From Periplaneta americana (taxonomy: Eukaryota; Arthropoda; Insecta; Blattodea; Blattidae), in contig NC_091120.1 of assembly GCF_040183065.1 (NCBI RefSeq), forward strand, positions 72,752,708-72,816,707: a stretch of DNA of 64,000 bases, read 5' to 3'. This document shows positions 38,860 to 48,286 of the stretch, piece by piece. The notes under the pieces were generated by a model that did not search any database, was not told where the DNA came from, and saw only the letters and a program-made list of their open reading frames with translations. The translations under genes were made by a program, and so were the position numbers. Positions within the stretch are counted from its first letter, which is position 1, and the number at the start of each line of letters is the position of its first letter.

Positions 38860-39476
38860 TCCCCTCCTGGTCGGGACCTTCTCAGAGGTTGGAGTCCTAG
38901 ACAGTCCTAGGCAGCTGCCTAGTTTGCCTAAGCAGAAGTTCGCTAATTATGCCTCTTCTTAAACTTACAGAGCATTTGTCATGTTTTAAATTGCCTTGCT
39001 TGCCTGCCTATTGTGCATTTTTCTAGATTTACAGTGTTTTTTCGTGTTGTAATTGCCTTTTTACTTGCCTATTCTTTAAGTGTTAAAAATGCCTAAACAT
39101 CCGAGCTCTGCTCATCACCTGTGTCAGAGGGTTTCGCCAGTGATAGGAATTAATGCAGTTATTTCGAACACTTCCATTTTTCTTGACACACCCATTCCAC
39201 AACCACTTGATTGTCACAGGATCATTACATTTCTGCTCTGACCAGTTTCTGTAGGTATGTACTTAATTAAATATTTACAGTAACGCTGTCATTTGCTAAT
39301 AATGGTCTATATTGCTTTCAGGCATCTCATTCTTCTTGTGGCTGATTTTCTACAGTTACTATCGGCAGTTGGAGGACGAGCGTGAGTCCAGAGCGAACAC
39401 ACAAGGGATCAATTATAACGACGGGAATAAGCCCGATTACTATCCCACAGCCGGGAAACCAAATTTATTGGCCTGA
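27643..39476 (+). CDS. small four-transmembrane protein gene (5 visible exons)
   Basis: Coding exons are 27,643-27,747, 30,849-30,963, 33,855-33,940, 35,773-35,905 and 39,322-39,476. Every intron is GT-AG, all phases agree, and the join is open for 197 codons plus stop. The product has an N-terminal cysteine cluster (C7, C16, C18, C19, C21) and hydrophobic segments at about 25-47, 80-100, 108-130 and 132-158. The tail is charged and tyrosine-containing (DYYPTAGKP), probably cytosolic. The pattern recalls insect MARVEL/LAPTM-like tetraspan membrane proteins of unknown function; I do not name a gene. The ATG at 27,643 directly follows an AG and aligns with a non-ATG codon in the paralogue exon at 58,867, so a further upstream exon may exist. 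The nearest AATAAA (39,628) lies inside a hAT element. Confidence 0.85.
28404..29243. mobile_element. intronic element with about 40-bp inverted ends
   Basis: GATGAATAT and AATAGGATGCGAAACT near 28,414-28,438 recur inverted near 29,195-29,235. The ends extend to a CGATGG motif on both sides. No target duplication was fixed and there is no transposase inside. Confidence 0.5.
29406..29443. repeat. (CCA)n microsatellite
   Basis: About 12 triplets just left of the MULE relic in intron 1. Confidence 0.9.
29710..30260 (-). pseudogene. MULE transposase C-terminal fragment
   Basis: Minus-strand reading gives AWWRKIQSLRLPNEYEGN, GKWLHWVFGL, stop, FLPPNEVGDAFVEDL, then ITDFADYLVSNFIELD. After a break it gives NSTYKRRKQYLEELLCKYK. 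This order is that of the C-terminal half of insect FLYWCH/MULE-type transposases. It contains stops and lacks the DDE core. Confidence 0.65.
30287..30722. repeat. 33-34-bp minisatellite, about 12 units
   Basis: The unit is AAACTGACC(AC)CGCGCTCAACTGATGTATA-like; no single unit is perfect across the array. Two unit types, with CCCCGCGC or CATTGCGC cores, alternate near the centre, which suggests a higher-order doubling. The inverse of the unit occurs at 29,490-29,560. Confidence 0.9.
30849..30963 (+). CDS. tetraspan gene, exon 2
   Basis: A 115-bp exon between TTATCCAG and GTAAGCC, starting in phase 0 and ending in phase 1. It encodes TIVAANVLMYLIRI, completing TM1, and the polar loop MDTDVGSNAKNEIQYQNLY before TM2. 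Confidence 0.83.
31485..31822 (+). pseudogene. LINE reverse transcriptase fragment
   Basis: A 94-codon frame contains KGVRQGDAMDPLLFNMALD and ILAFADDVVITGRRL, RT motifs with both active-site aspartates, and ends GFKINVKKSK. The rest of the element is missing. It sits in intron 2 in the same orientation as the host gene. Confidence 0.8.
32324..32431. repeat. (TTATA)n microsatellite
   Basis: About 21 nearly perfect pentanucleotide units in intron 2. Confidence 0.95.
33855..33940 (+). CDS. tetraspan gene, exon 3 (TM2)
   Basis: An 86-bp exon between GTGTTTTAG and GTAAGTAC. The first two bases complete a Glu codon with exon 2; then ETKEQLIGATVGYAANLV and IGLMLFGIHK, a full membrane helix, ending in phase 0. 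Confidence 0.83.
33960..35167. repeat. intron 3 repeat region with a 90-bp direct duplication
   Basis: GGTCCGTGGCCCATTTCTT, GGGCTCAT and CCGACATTTGTCTTA followed by GAAAACCACGG occur twice, at 34,640-34,703 and 34,916-34,980. The distance is about 275 bp. No coding motif was recognised. This may be a tandem duplication or two copies of one short repeat. Confidence 0.6.
35196..35393 (+). pseudogene. LINE RT N-terminal fragment cut by a SINE
   Basis: The frame includes LEKNKEACLLFVDLENTFHR and VNWNKLMGILKKVGV. This is RT motif 3 (normally FxDLxKAFD, here changed to ENTFHR, so the catalytic aspartate region is altered). It stops at the SINE boundary near 35,394. Confidence 0.7.
35394..35637 (-). 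mobile_element. tRNA-derived SINE (family 1)
   Basis: Same family as 7712-7954: B box GGTTCGATTCC, the GGTTTTTCCGAGG body and the GACGCTAAATAAC block, in minus orientation. Its head borders the GGT array. Confidence 0.85.
35638..35696. repeat. (GGT)n microsatellite
   Basis: About 19 perfect triplets in intron 3, directly beside the SINE head. Confidence 0.95.
35773..35905 (+). CDS. tetraspan gene, exon 4 (TM3 and start of TM4)
   Basis: A 133-bp exon between TTTACAG and GTAACA. It encodes KRSNFMVPYVALNLIVL and VFGVIVFILCIYYLAFL, ending in phase 1 in the middle of a long hydrophobic stretch. Confidence 0.83.
35910..37095. other. intron 4, left part
   Basis: No gene recognised. A motif near 36,986 (AGAGCCCGGATGTTTGGC) resembles the terminal sequence of the hAT derivative at 5527, but no partner end was found. 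Confidence 0.4.
37100..37860 (-). pseudogene. Penelope-like element, GIY-YIG endonuclease end
   Basis: Minus-strand reading gives LTYENKNIHKIPTSFKKLNY, then VYKLKCNTCNNFYIGQTGRS and FQTRYKEHI. A cysteine pair just before FYIGQTGRSFQTR is the hallmark of the GIY-YIG endonuclease of Penelope-like retroelements. Downstream frames carry stops. The RT domain is not in the copy, which is extremely GT-rich on the plus strand. Confidence 0.8.
38125..38225 (+). pseudogene. hAT transposase C-terminal fragment
   Basis: The frame VIDINLSTVAWFKHVPVTS aligns with [20 protein letters not shown] of the intact hAT transposase, then diverges (VKRIFL against VERSF), losing the catalytic glutamate. Confidence 0.6.
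38817..38860. repeat. (ATT)n microsatellite
   Basis: About 14 triplets in intron 4. Confidence 0.9.
39322..39476 (+). CDS. tetraspan gene, last exon (TM4 and tail)
   Basis: Acceptor GCTTTCAG. Two bases complete a Gly codon, then ISFFLWLIFYSYYRQLEDE closes TM4. A hydrophilic tail with NKPDYYPTAGKPNLLA precedes TGA at 39,474-39,476. The YY/P motif could serve sorting or WW-domain binding, which is inference only. Confidence 0.85.
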
Positions 39477-40247
39477 ATCTGGATGCTTGCTAATTTTTGT
39501 CTACATTTCTACCACGTTTGTTTCAGTCAGACGTCTCAAAAGTGAGACTCCTTTAATTAAAAACCTATAAGCAGCGGTTCTTAACCTATGGTAAGCGTAC
39601 CACTGCTGGTTGGTACTTGAAGTGTGAAATAAAAATATAAATTATCATAAAATATAAAACTTTATAGATACTGTCAAAGTTTCAAATAATGTAAAAGTGA
39701 GTAAAATGATTTCTATAATGTATGTTTTAATATAAAATGATTTTGATAATAATATTAGTTTGAATATTATTTCTAATTGTTGGGCAATTTAAATGCTTTC
39801 ACTGCTTGACAGATATATTTCACCGCTTCAAACAACTGATAAAAGCCTAGATCATATATACCCAGATTGCTCGGACTCATAGGCTTTGACGGTAATACTG
39901 GTGATAGACTACAGCCACTAATCGCGATTATCGACCTAATCGCGATCGGGTTTGTAGTGTGTCACCGTCCCGATCGCGATCAGGAGCTTAATCCTGTTTC
40001 CAGAACAAGATAATCGCGCTGAGGCACGGCCCAGTGGACGAAAGTAGCATTTTAGTAAACTTTGATTTTGAATCACCTTGATTTATATTATTCAGGAAGT
40101 CGTGATAGCTTCTGCTGTGAAATTTTGTTACCCCTTCCATTGTATTATATGAAATAGAAACGAAAATGAATGGCTAAAAATGGATTTGGCTACTATTAGA
40201 CGTAGTGGAGAAATTTAATGCAGATGTGAGAAAAGTAAAAAGAAATA

Positions 40248-40490
40248 GGGTAAACTAGGGTCGGTTGAACAGTCGGGCATGTTGGACACACTGTACTTTA
40301 ACGTGTTACCTCGCCACTTGTGGGCACCACATTCTGCTAGAAGTCAATGACGGAAGTAGCCCCATTCGTGGCTACGTCCATCATTGACTTCTAGCAGAAT
40401 GTGGTGCCCACAAGTGGCGAGGTAACACGTTAAAGTATGAAGTGTCCAACATGCCCGACTGTCCAACAGACCCTAGTTTATAGTTTACCC
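40248..40490. mobile_element. near-perfect hairpin MITE
   Basis: Two arms of about 115 bp (left GGGTAAACTAGGGTC, then GTGTTACCTCGCCACTTGTG) face each other over a spacer of about ten bases, with few mismatches. TA flanks at 40,246-40,247 and 40,491-40,492. A transcript would form a long hairpin. Confidence 0.85.
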
Positions 40491-40524
40491 TATATTAACA
40501 AATGACAGACGAACTATTCATATT

Positions 40525-40529
<5 letters not shown>

Positions 40530-40592
<63 letters not shown>
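40530..40592. repeat. compound (AT)n(AG)n microsatellite
   Basis: About 17 AT units followed by about 14 AG units, inside the Harbinger-like element. Confidence 0.95.
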
Positions 40593-40596
<4 letters not shown>

Positions 40597-41699
40597 CTGC
40601 TGAAAGATGTTTCATTTCAATAAATAATGGATTACAAACTGAAACTGGTTTCTTTTTCAGATTTTCAATTTCAGTCTCCATTACGAAGCTATCGTTGAGG
40701 TTAGGGTTGATTTTAAAAATATGTTTTATTACAAAATAATATAAATTTTTGACATGATGATATAAATTTTATAGGTTATAAAATCTCTTTTCAAAATAAT
40801 ATAAATAGTAATGATATAAATTGCATCAGTTTACATTGTAAAGCATGTAATTATTTTAACAAATAAATTTCCATATCAAGCTGCAAGAAACAACAAAAAA
40901 AAAGGAAAAAAACAATGAACAAACATCAAAAGAAAGTATGAACTTAGGTGCTGTCCAGGATGGAAACAAACATATACGTATGTACATAGAGAAAATTGTT
41001 TCCTCTATGGTATTTCAGCTGTTGACCAGATGGGACCTAGTGTGTCACCACATTTTCGGTAATCGCGATCGGACCTGATCGCGATTAGTACTGTAGTCTG
41101 TCACCAGAATAACAACTTTTGTCAGGTTTACTATGCTGCCATCTAGTTGTTACATAAGGAGTCACGTCATAACTCCCATTTGAATTGCATTGCGACTGTA
41201 CTGCCATGTTGTGTTCGTTTACCGCGGACGGGTGGCGATCCTGGTGGTTGTTATCTTCAACATAGGGATGAGCAATCTGGTATATACGTGATGTGGGATA
41301 AAAGTTTGCAGGGAGCAAGCACATCTTGGTGCAGAACAAAATCACAGCTCTTATTAAAATGCTGGGGTTCCTCATTAAAGAAATAGACTGTGGAAACATG
41401 TGTTCATTACCGTTTTTGGATGTTTTCCTAAGTGAAAATAATATTATTCTTAATAGGGAATATAAATAAGCACTGTTGGAACCTAATCACAGATTTCAAA
41501 GAATATTTTTCCTGAAAATTTGACATGAGGATTTTGGATTAGTGACCCATTTTCTATTGACGACACCTCGTCAGAATCCTTCACTACTTTTGAGAGATAC
41601 GAAATGATAAAGTAAATTTGAGAGAAGTGATCACGAGGATGGATTTAATAGACTTATTGGTTGACAAGATGAAATGAATATTCCCTCTCCTCAGAAAAA

Positions 41700-41963
41700 G
41701 CTGTAACTTTTTTTTATGGTTTTTACAGCAAGTTACGTTTTTGAACGTTGGTTCGCTTATCTAATTTATTTAAAAAATAAGTACAGGGTTCAATTGAATA
41801 TTGAACCTGATTTAAGATTCAAATTAACTCAATTGAAACCTAACGCAAAGTTGTGTTTTGCTAAACAAACACAAATTCACACTGAATCTGGAAATGTTTA
41901 TGTATTTCAGTTACAGATTCTAACGTCATCAAGAATATTATGTGCTCATTATGCAATTTTTTA
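41700..41963 (+). pseudogene. hAT transposase C-terminal fragment
   Basis: The frame YVFERWFAYLIYLKNKYRV then LNIEPDLRFKLTQLKPN resembles the C-terminal dimerisation region and EPDLRLKL tail of ZBED5/FAM200-like hAT proteins. Upstream, broken frames from 41,340 on give LEPNHRFQRIF and EDFGLVTHF, matching the preceding part. Stops throughout. Confidence 0.6.
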
Positions 41964-42244
41964 ATAATAAATAATTTACTATTATGTAACAAATAGAGAT
42001 ATATGCATATTTCTGTTTACTTTATGAAGCACTCCATTGAGTAAATTCAAAGAATAACTGTTTCTGAATTAAGCCTAAATAAAACAATCATTTATTGGTA
42101 TTGGAGGACAAAAAAGTTAATTCTGACCCTGGGAGCAACACAAGACGTTTTCGCATAATAAATTTGGTTAGTGATATAGCTAATGTCCTAAATTAAAAAT
42201 AGTGGTACGTTATTGAAAAAGATTGAGAACAGTTGCTATACGTA

Positions 42245-43385
42245 CAGTAAAATACGAGTACAGTATAACGGAATCCTAGGTACCTATGAAATTACTGTAT
42301 GATAGTGAAATTTCATTATATCGAAATACATCATTTCGTCTAAAGAAAAGGCATGCTTGTTCATTATCTCTACTCTACGCCGTAAATTCTGCATATTTTG
42401 CAATAATATAAAAACCTGATCTTACATTTGAAAATAAAAATTTTAAAGAGAAGTACCAAATTGAAGTCTTACAAAGAACTTTATACGACAAGACGTGCAA
42501 TGTTGCGAAATTAGTGAGCTGTGATTGGTAGACAGAAACTAAATAAAGAGAACACTATTGGAAAAGAAATCTAACACAAAATTCATAGACATAGTTTGTT
42601 TCATTAGTTAATATTATACGAATCTACCGACACGTAAGTTCATCTCAGATTAAATCCTATCTTCCCCTCCATGCCCATTGGTTATATTATATTATATCCA
42701 CGGCACATGATAAGGTCACAGGACAGGTCTTGCCTTCTCTGCTGCAGAAGTGGAAAATGTGGCATAATTCTTGAAGTTCATGTTACACATACCTCACATT
42801 ACTACCGGATAGAAGTCATAGTTCAGTTATTTTAAGAAAAACACATTCTCAGTTCTTCTTTCGTCACTTCGGTCACTGTAGGAATTAAGCGCACTGTCTA
42901 TATCGTGTCTGATTTCTGGTTCTACTAACAGAATTTCCATTGCGGGCATTGATATTGCCTAGCTAAATATATAAACAAATAAGTCGTTTACCCATCTTTA
43001 TGAATAATCTATGGGCTACGGAATATTTTTAATACTAACATTTGTCCGCTTGACGAGTGATTCGCGCAAACATCGTGAGCTGCATTACATAAAGTGGCAA
43101 CGCTGTGTTCTTCCCACCCTAAATGTCAATCTTAAGTATTTTTAATCGGACAGTTCACGCAATATTCGTTCGCAACGTCTTTAGAAGCCGCGTCTGTGGC
43201 TCAAATGATATATTGCGTTAGAATTTTAGAAAATGCCATTGGGTATATAGGCATCTTCTTAGCGAATATCCCCGCCCTCTTTGTAATGTAACTATTGGTA
43301 ACTGTATTGATGTCCCATACAACCTCCCGAAGTTTGTTTGCAGGGTGAAAAGTAGGCTAATTAAACTTTTCACTCTGTATATTAT
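42245..43385. other. interval without recognised gene
   Basis: No splice-bounded exon, repeat end or motif was recognised. Confidence 0.4.
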
Positions 43386-43709
43386 ATACAGGATGTTTCC
43401 GGGCTAGTGTTACAAACTTTCAGGAATGATGGGGAAGGGCACATTATCAATATGAGATAAGGAACCCTGGTCCGTAAATGACTAAGTCGAAAGTTATAAG
43501 CAAAAATAGTTGTGTGGAAATGGAATTGTAATTTGGCACCACGTGCCCTCCTTCCCTTAACCTTTGGAACAGTCGTGGAAAGATGGTATGGGTCGGATGT
43601 CTCCTACGTGGGTGCTTGACCCGATACAATCTGTGAGCTTGTCTATTGTTACCATTGGTTCATCCGTGTTCGAAAATCTGGTCTGCATATTCCGCTCATG
43701 TGTACTCCT

Positions 43710-43833
43710 CTTATTCAAATTTATTCCCAATACTTTTCGATTGCAGCGATATTTTACTATTTAATTAACTTATTATTCCCAGAACATGAATTTTAGCAGC
43801 AATCGAAAAGTATTGCGAATAAATTTGAATAAG
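43710..43833. repeat. short hairpin
   Basis: Thirty-five-base arms (CTTATTCAAATTTATTCCCA and onward) are inverted with one mismatch over a 54-bp loop. It may be a small MITE nested in the larger element. Confidence 0.7.
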
Positions 43834-43844
43834 CAACAAAAAAA

Positions 43845-43915
43845 AGTTTCCTTCCCAGGCAGGATTCGAACCACGAAAGTCTTAGTTAACCAGTCTATCG
43901 TGCTCTGGAGTGAAT
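43845..43915 (-). repeat. short tRNA-like SINE
   Basis: The minus strand has B box GGTTCGAATCC and TAGACTGGTTAACTAAGAC. A poly-T-type tail (GGAAACTTTTTTT) follows. The A box is atypical. Confidence 0.45.
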
Positions 43916-44173
43916 AAGGCTCTGAAATCAGCTACAAAGGTCGATCAGATTTTTTTGCCACTACTGTACAGATAAATACACATAAATAAGGTGTACAGAG
44001 GAATAAAATTACTTCGTTTCCACACAACTATTTTTGCTTGTAACTTTCGACTCAATCATTTCCGGACCAGGGCTCTTTATCTCAAATTGATACATGTGTC
44101 CTTCCCCATCATCCCTGAAAGTTTGTAACACTAGCCCGGAAACACCCTGCATAGGCTACATATATGTAGCCTA

Positions 44174-44176
<3 letters not shown>

Positions 44177-44227
<51 letters not shown>
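44177..44227. repeat. (TA)n microsatellite
   Basis: About 25 TA units just right of the long-TIR element. Confidence 0.95.
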
Positions 44228-44234
<7 letters not shown>

Positions 44235-44444
44235 ATTCGGTTATTAGAAATACAACAAACTAATATATACAGTAGCCTATATCTATTTTTAAGCAATACA
44301 AAGCGTTTTTATTTGAAGCAATGCTTCAGTATTTAGATTTTAGACATATTTATGTTATTTTATTTACGTTATGTTTTGCCACCTTACATTAGGTTAGCTT
44401 TGGTTTAGGCTTGTCGTATGCTTTGCATATACGAATCTGTGACA

Positions 44445-44490
44445 GGTTTAGGTTAGGTTAGGTTAGGTTAGGTTAGGTTAGGTTAGTTTA
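44445..44490 (+). repeat. interstitial telomeric repeat (TTAGG)n
   Basis: About eight consecutive GGTTA units (TTAGG, the ancestral insect telomere repeat), slightly degenerate at both edges. The array is internal to the chromosome segment, since unique sequence follows on both sides. Confidence 0.9.
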
Positions 44491-44491
44491 G

Positions 44492-45070
44492 ACTTGTGCG
44501 CCGTAGCTCACAAACAAACATTCTCATGGAAGCAGAGAAAAAAGTTAATCTTTTTTCTTCCACCATGTTAATAATGTCAAAACAAATACTTACACAAATT
44601 TTGGCCTCTCGAGCGGAATTACGAGGACCGTAAAAAATAAGTTTTCCTCGGGGCGTTTACAGAAAGAAAATACAATATTAATGGAAAGATTTATTGTAAC
44701 AGATACAGCAATAAATTGTTCAGCTATTTTTCAACATATTACCCACCGGAAAGGGTCGAAAGATCATAAACGGGACGAGAGGAGTAAAATCACAACAATC
44801 AATAGTACTAGAAATAAGGGAATTGGGTGATAGGAAGTACTGTTTCCCCTTTTTTATATTTTGTTCCACTAAAGATTATTTTACAAAGTTTTAGCAAGAC
44901 AGTACAGAATGCGTACGCGTACGATTTAAGAGTCGGATAGTACTCCGTACGGAAAGGGAAAAATACCGTATTTGTCCAAACCGTACGATTGGCAACACTG
45001 CCCATACGTCATCAGAGAATGATCTTTTGTACTTCTGAAAAGATGTTGGAAACGAGGGACGAGGAAGAGG
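44492..45070. other. interval without recognised gene
   Basis: Only short frames without motifs. Confidence 0.4.
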
Positions 45071-45074
45071 GCAG

Positions 45075-45077
45075 CGT

Positions 45078-45136
<59 letters not shown>
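45075..45136. repeat. (GAT)n microsatellite
   Basis: About 21 triplets with one GTG interruption at the end. Confidence 0.95.
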
Positions 45137-45256
45137 TGTATTTCTATTAGGCGAGTTATAATTATCAATTGCCTATTTCTGTAATTCTTTCCATCTGAGA
45201 TTATTATGATATAATACTTCAATTACACTTTTTAAATGTGTCTGTACTTATCTTTA

Positions 45257-46359
45257 AGCTACGGTTTGTCTACGGCGATCTTCGCCGTCGATCATCGTTG
45301 GCGATCTTCGCTGGGATTCTGTCCCGTTGATTTGAATGTGCATGGTTTCTTTACGGCGATGAACGTCAACGAACGTCGCTGGGCTCGACGAACATCGTCG
45401 ACGTTTGCCTTGGAGGCAAAAACCTGGCGATCATCGCCGAGGAACCAATTGTAAAATTACAATAGGTCATGAATTAAATCATTTAATAACATGTGATTTA
45501 TACATCATACATAACATAATGGCTGTAAAACAGAAATCTTTCTGCAATTTCTTCACTAATGAGGGCGATATATTAATTGATTAAACACAAATCCCTGTTC
45601 GACATGAGCCAAAAAGAAGAACCACTGTAAACAATAACAAATCTATATTTTGCAACAACCAGAACTTTTAATACAATTGAATAAATTGATTCATAATTGG
45701 ACACACGATGCGGCAGATTTAGCTACTGAAGCAAAAGTTTGAGTGTGAAATAGTAAGTAGTGGAATGCCGAGCAAAGGAGAGAAGTGCAACAACCTCCTT
45801 CTCATATTATTTTTTTTATTTGTAACATTATTTCCTAAATAAATGCTCCTAAATGAAAAAAAAATAACATTGTAAAAAGTAGAAATAAAGTTTCTATATA
45901 ATTGGTTTTTACCTTAAAGTTATGCTTATCTTTCAGCTGGGCTTATTGGTTGTGAATAAATTTTGTGGGTAATTTTACAATATAATTTTCAATTGAACTT
46001 AAAACAAAATGAAATTGTTCGGGAGAAAGTCTGAAATATTCCTTAAAATTGGTGGGTTCATTTTCAAGATGTCTTAATATCAATTAATTAAAAGACCCCT
46101 CTGTATAGCTATCTATTTCTAAACATGACATTAACTACTTTATAGATCCTACTTGTTTTTCAAGGCAAAACTTATATTATAACGTTATCATATTGTCATC
46201 CACTTATCAGCTGATCAAACATGGTCAACTATATAAAACAATAAACTATCCACTTACGAAGTTCGCCGGTAAAGAAACCACACTGTGACGATGACCGCTG
46301 GCGATTTCAATCGTCAGCGATGTTCGTTCGACGAAGATCGTCGTAGCGAAACCGTAGCT
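45257..46359. mobile_element. Harbinger-like non-autonomous element
   Basis: Inverted ends AGCTACGGTTTGTCTACGGC and AGCTACGGTTTCGCTACGAC, with TTA at 45,254-45,256 and 46,360-46,362. Many GCGATCTTCG/CGATCATCG motifs cluster within 170 bp of each end, like multiple transposase binding sites. The 1.1-kb interior has no coding motif. Confidence 0.75.
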
Positions 46360-47834
46360 TTAGGCCTATCGTTTTTAGCGATTTAAACTTTAGCCACTTT
46401 TGGCTATTTTCGGGATCAGTTGTAGCCACTTTTTTCCACCGAGTGTTGGCAACACTGAGCACAACAGCAGCTCCATTAACGAGGAAGTGTGCGAAGGAAG
46501 AGGTTTCTATTTGAAGTATTGAACGACTGTAGGAGTGTGAATGTCTGAATGAGGTAGGTCTATGTATATTAAAGCTTAAATTAATTAAGTGATCCGCAAA
46601 ATAGTGAAGCTTGCGAGGTTACCACAGATTACTGGCGGCCCCGGGTTACTGTTCACAGATTACCAGTGGTTGTCAACCGCTGGGCCGCGGCCCGGTACCG
46701 GCCCTGGCATCAACTATACCGGGCCGAGAGATATTCTCCTGGAATTTGTCAGTCTACTTTTCTAAGCATTTTTCACGCATAAGTATTTTATAGTGGAAAT
46801 ATTCTTAGGAGAACAATTTTCATGATTATTTCGAAAAGCGCAGATCCAGATCATCTGTAAACTCTCAATTCTAAAATCTAACCAAATAACATCTTTGTAA
46901 CAAATATCTGCGACCAAGCCACTTATTAATTATTGATCTGGAAGAAATATCTCCACATTCGGGAAAGGGAATACCGCTGTTTATGACCGGTCATAAAAAT
47001 TTCCTGCAAGGCGATTAGAACAATGGGCGGCGAATTCTCTGTTCTAAAAACTGAACGAAATAACATCTGTGTTGCAGATGTCAGTGACCAATTAGCTGGG
47101 AAGTATTAAAAAATGTATCTTCACTTAAATTGAAGACTAATATACTCTGTATCCTATTTTCGATACTGAATAAACATAGTTAATATTGTCTCTTCGCAAG
47201 TTTGCATGGCAGTGTATAAGTGCTTATTTGACTACTCGAGTGTCGTGATTTTTTAAGTAATAGGTACACAGATTTAAATATTAATATGAATAAAAGACAG
47301 GGGACTTCGCTTAATTTTGGTATTAAGAAATTTCGTACTGAAGGTGTTTGTGACTCAACAACTAGTGGTGCATCCACCTCAAGTTCACAGAGCGATGTCC
47401 AGGATAAGCAAGAGGAGCACACCAGCACACAGAAGAAAAGGTCTGAAGTCACTCGTGAGTACATGGATAACTACTTCAAACTGGTTTCATACAATGCCCT
47501 AACACAGCGTTTCTCAAACTATGGTCCGCGGACCACCTGTGGTCCTCGAGTTCTGTCCTTGTGGTCCTTCAAAAAAGACAGAAGAAACAAAACCTCAAAT
47601 GAATTGCGTATCACACTATAGCTGAAAATCTCAGAGTTTGGAAATGACACATGGCAGTCGCCTTACACGTTTTCTCCCAGTACTAATATTTTATTAAATG
47701 TATTACCCTACCCGTCTACCCTCTTCCCACTCTACTCTCAACAACAAAAGAAGGATTTAAAGCACTATGAACATGGCGTTTCTCGCCATCTTTTCCCTGC
47801 ATATCTGGTGCTGAGCCTGTAACCCAGCCAGGGA

Positions 47835-48098
47835 CTACCCGAATTCATAACAGAGGACCAAAGTACCGAACCTTTTCATGTATTGATGCCGTTTCAATTT
47901 CGCGGGTTTCATACACTCGTTTGAAAGCACTTCATAACAAACAATACACCGAGATTTTGGTTCACTCTCATTGCCACACCAAGTAAATCCAAGTTTCAAA
48001 TAACTCTTGTTATGTTTACGAAAGTATTTTTTCTTTGAATAGCTACTAGTAGAACCAGACATTTCTCTAATGGCACTATAATTAATATATTTCTTCAC
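47835..48098 (-). pseudogene. BED-finger N terminus of the second-level hAT
   Basis: MSGSTSSYSKKKYFRKH, LKLGFTWCGNE, then SRCIVCYEVLSNECMKP and AKLKRHQ form a BED-type finger (C..C..H). The rest of the transposase is missing before the right terminus, so the copy was non-autonomous. Confidence 0.7.
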
Positions 48099-48286
48099 AC
48101 AGCTTCTGAACTATTAGTACTGCCTAAATGAAGCGTATCATCATGTTCCTTTCTTTTCAATGATCCAGATCGAAGCCAGGTTTCCATTATTTATAATGGC
48201 ACTATTTAACAGACACATGGACAACCAGTGGCGGCTCGTGAGCATTGAATTCAGGGGGGCTGCATACAAAAAAAATGCAACTTACA

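Larger units (their letters stand above)
39896..41109. mobile_element. Harbinger-like element with 3-bp TAA duplication
   Basis: Ends TACTGGTGATAGACTACAG and TTCTGGTGACAGACTACAG are inverted copies, with TAA at 39,893-39,895 and 41,110-41,112. The sister MITE at 20.1 kb shows the uninterrupted target (GACGTTAACAAC). CTAATCGCGAT and CGATCGCGAT motifs repeat near both ends. A 3-bp TWA duplication suggests PIF/Harbinger. No transposase inside. Confidence 0.75.
39846..41296. mobile_element. second copy of the CCTAGATCATATAT MITE, enlarged by an insert
   Basis: Inverted ends CCTAGATCATATATACCCAG match a slightly diverged right end near 41,270-41,296. GATAAAAG is duplicated exactly at 39,838-39,845 and 41,297-41,304. 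The interior matches 20,057-20,265 (TTTGTCAGGTTTACTA, GCTGCCATCTAGTTGTT, GGACGGGTGGCGATCCTGG) apart from the nested insert. Confidence 0.8.
39572..42235 (+). mobile_element. hAT relic (ZBED-type), outermost of a four-level nest
   Basis: The left end CAGCGGTTCTTAACC and the complement of the right end (CAACTGTTCTCAATC) are hAT-type inverted ends with further similarity at GTACCACT. Flanks CCTATAAG and GCTATACG agree at 6 of 8. It holds the transposase tail and a nested MITE. It begins 95 bp after the stop codon of the tetraspan gene, so it may form part of its 3' UTR. Confidence 0.7.
43389..44149. mobile_element. DNA element with long (about 130-bp) inverted ends
   Basis: The left end CAGGATGTTTCCGGGCTAGT continues through ACAAACTTTCAGG, AACCCTGGTCCG and CAAAAATAGTTGTGTGGAAA. 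The right end is its inverse. The unit is 761 bp with no transposase. Other repeats have inserted inside. TA precedes the left end but the right flank is CA, so the duplication is not proven. Confidence 0.7.
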
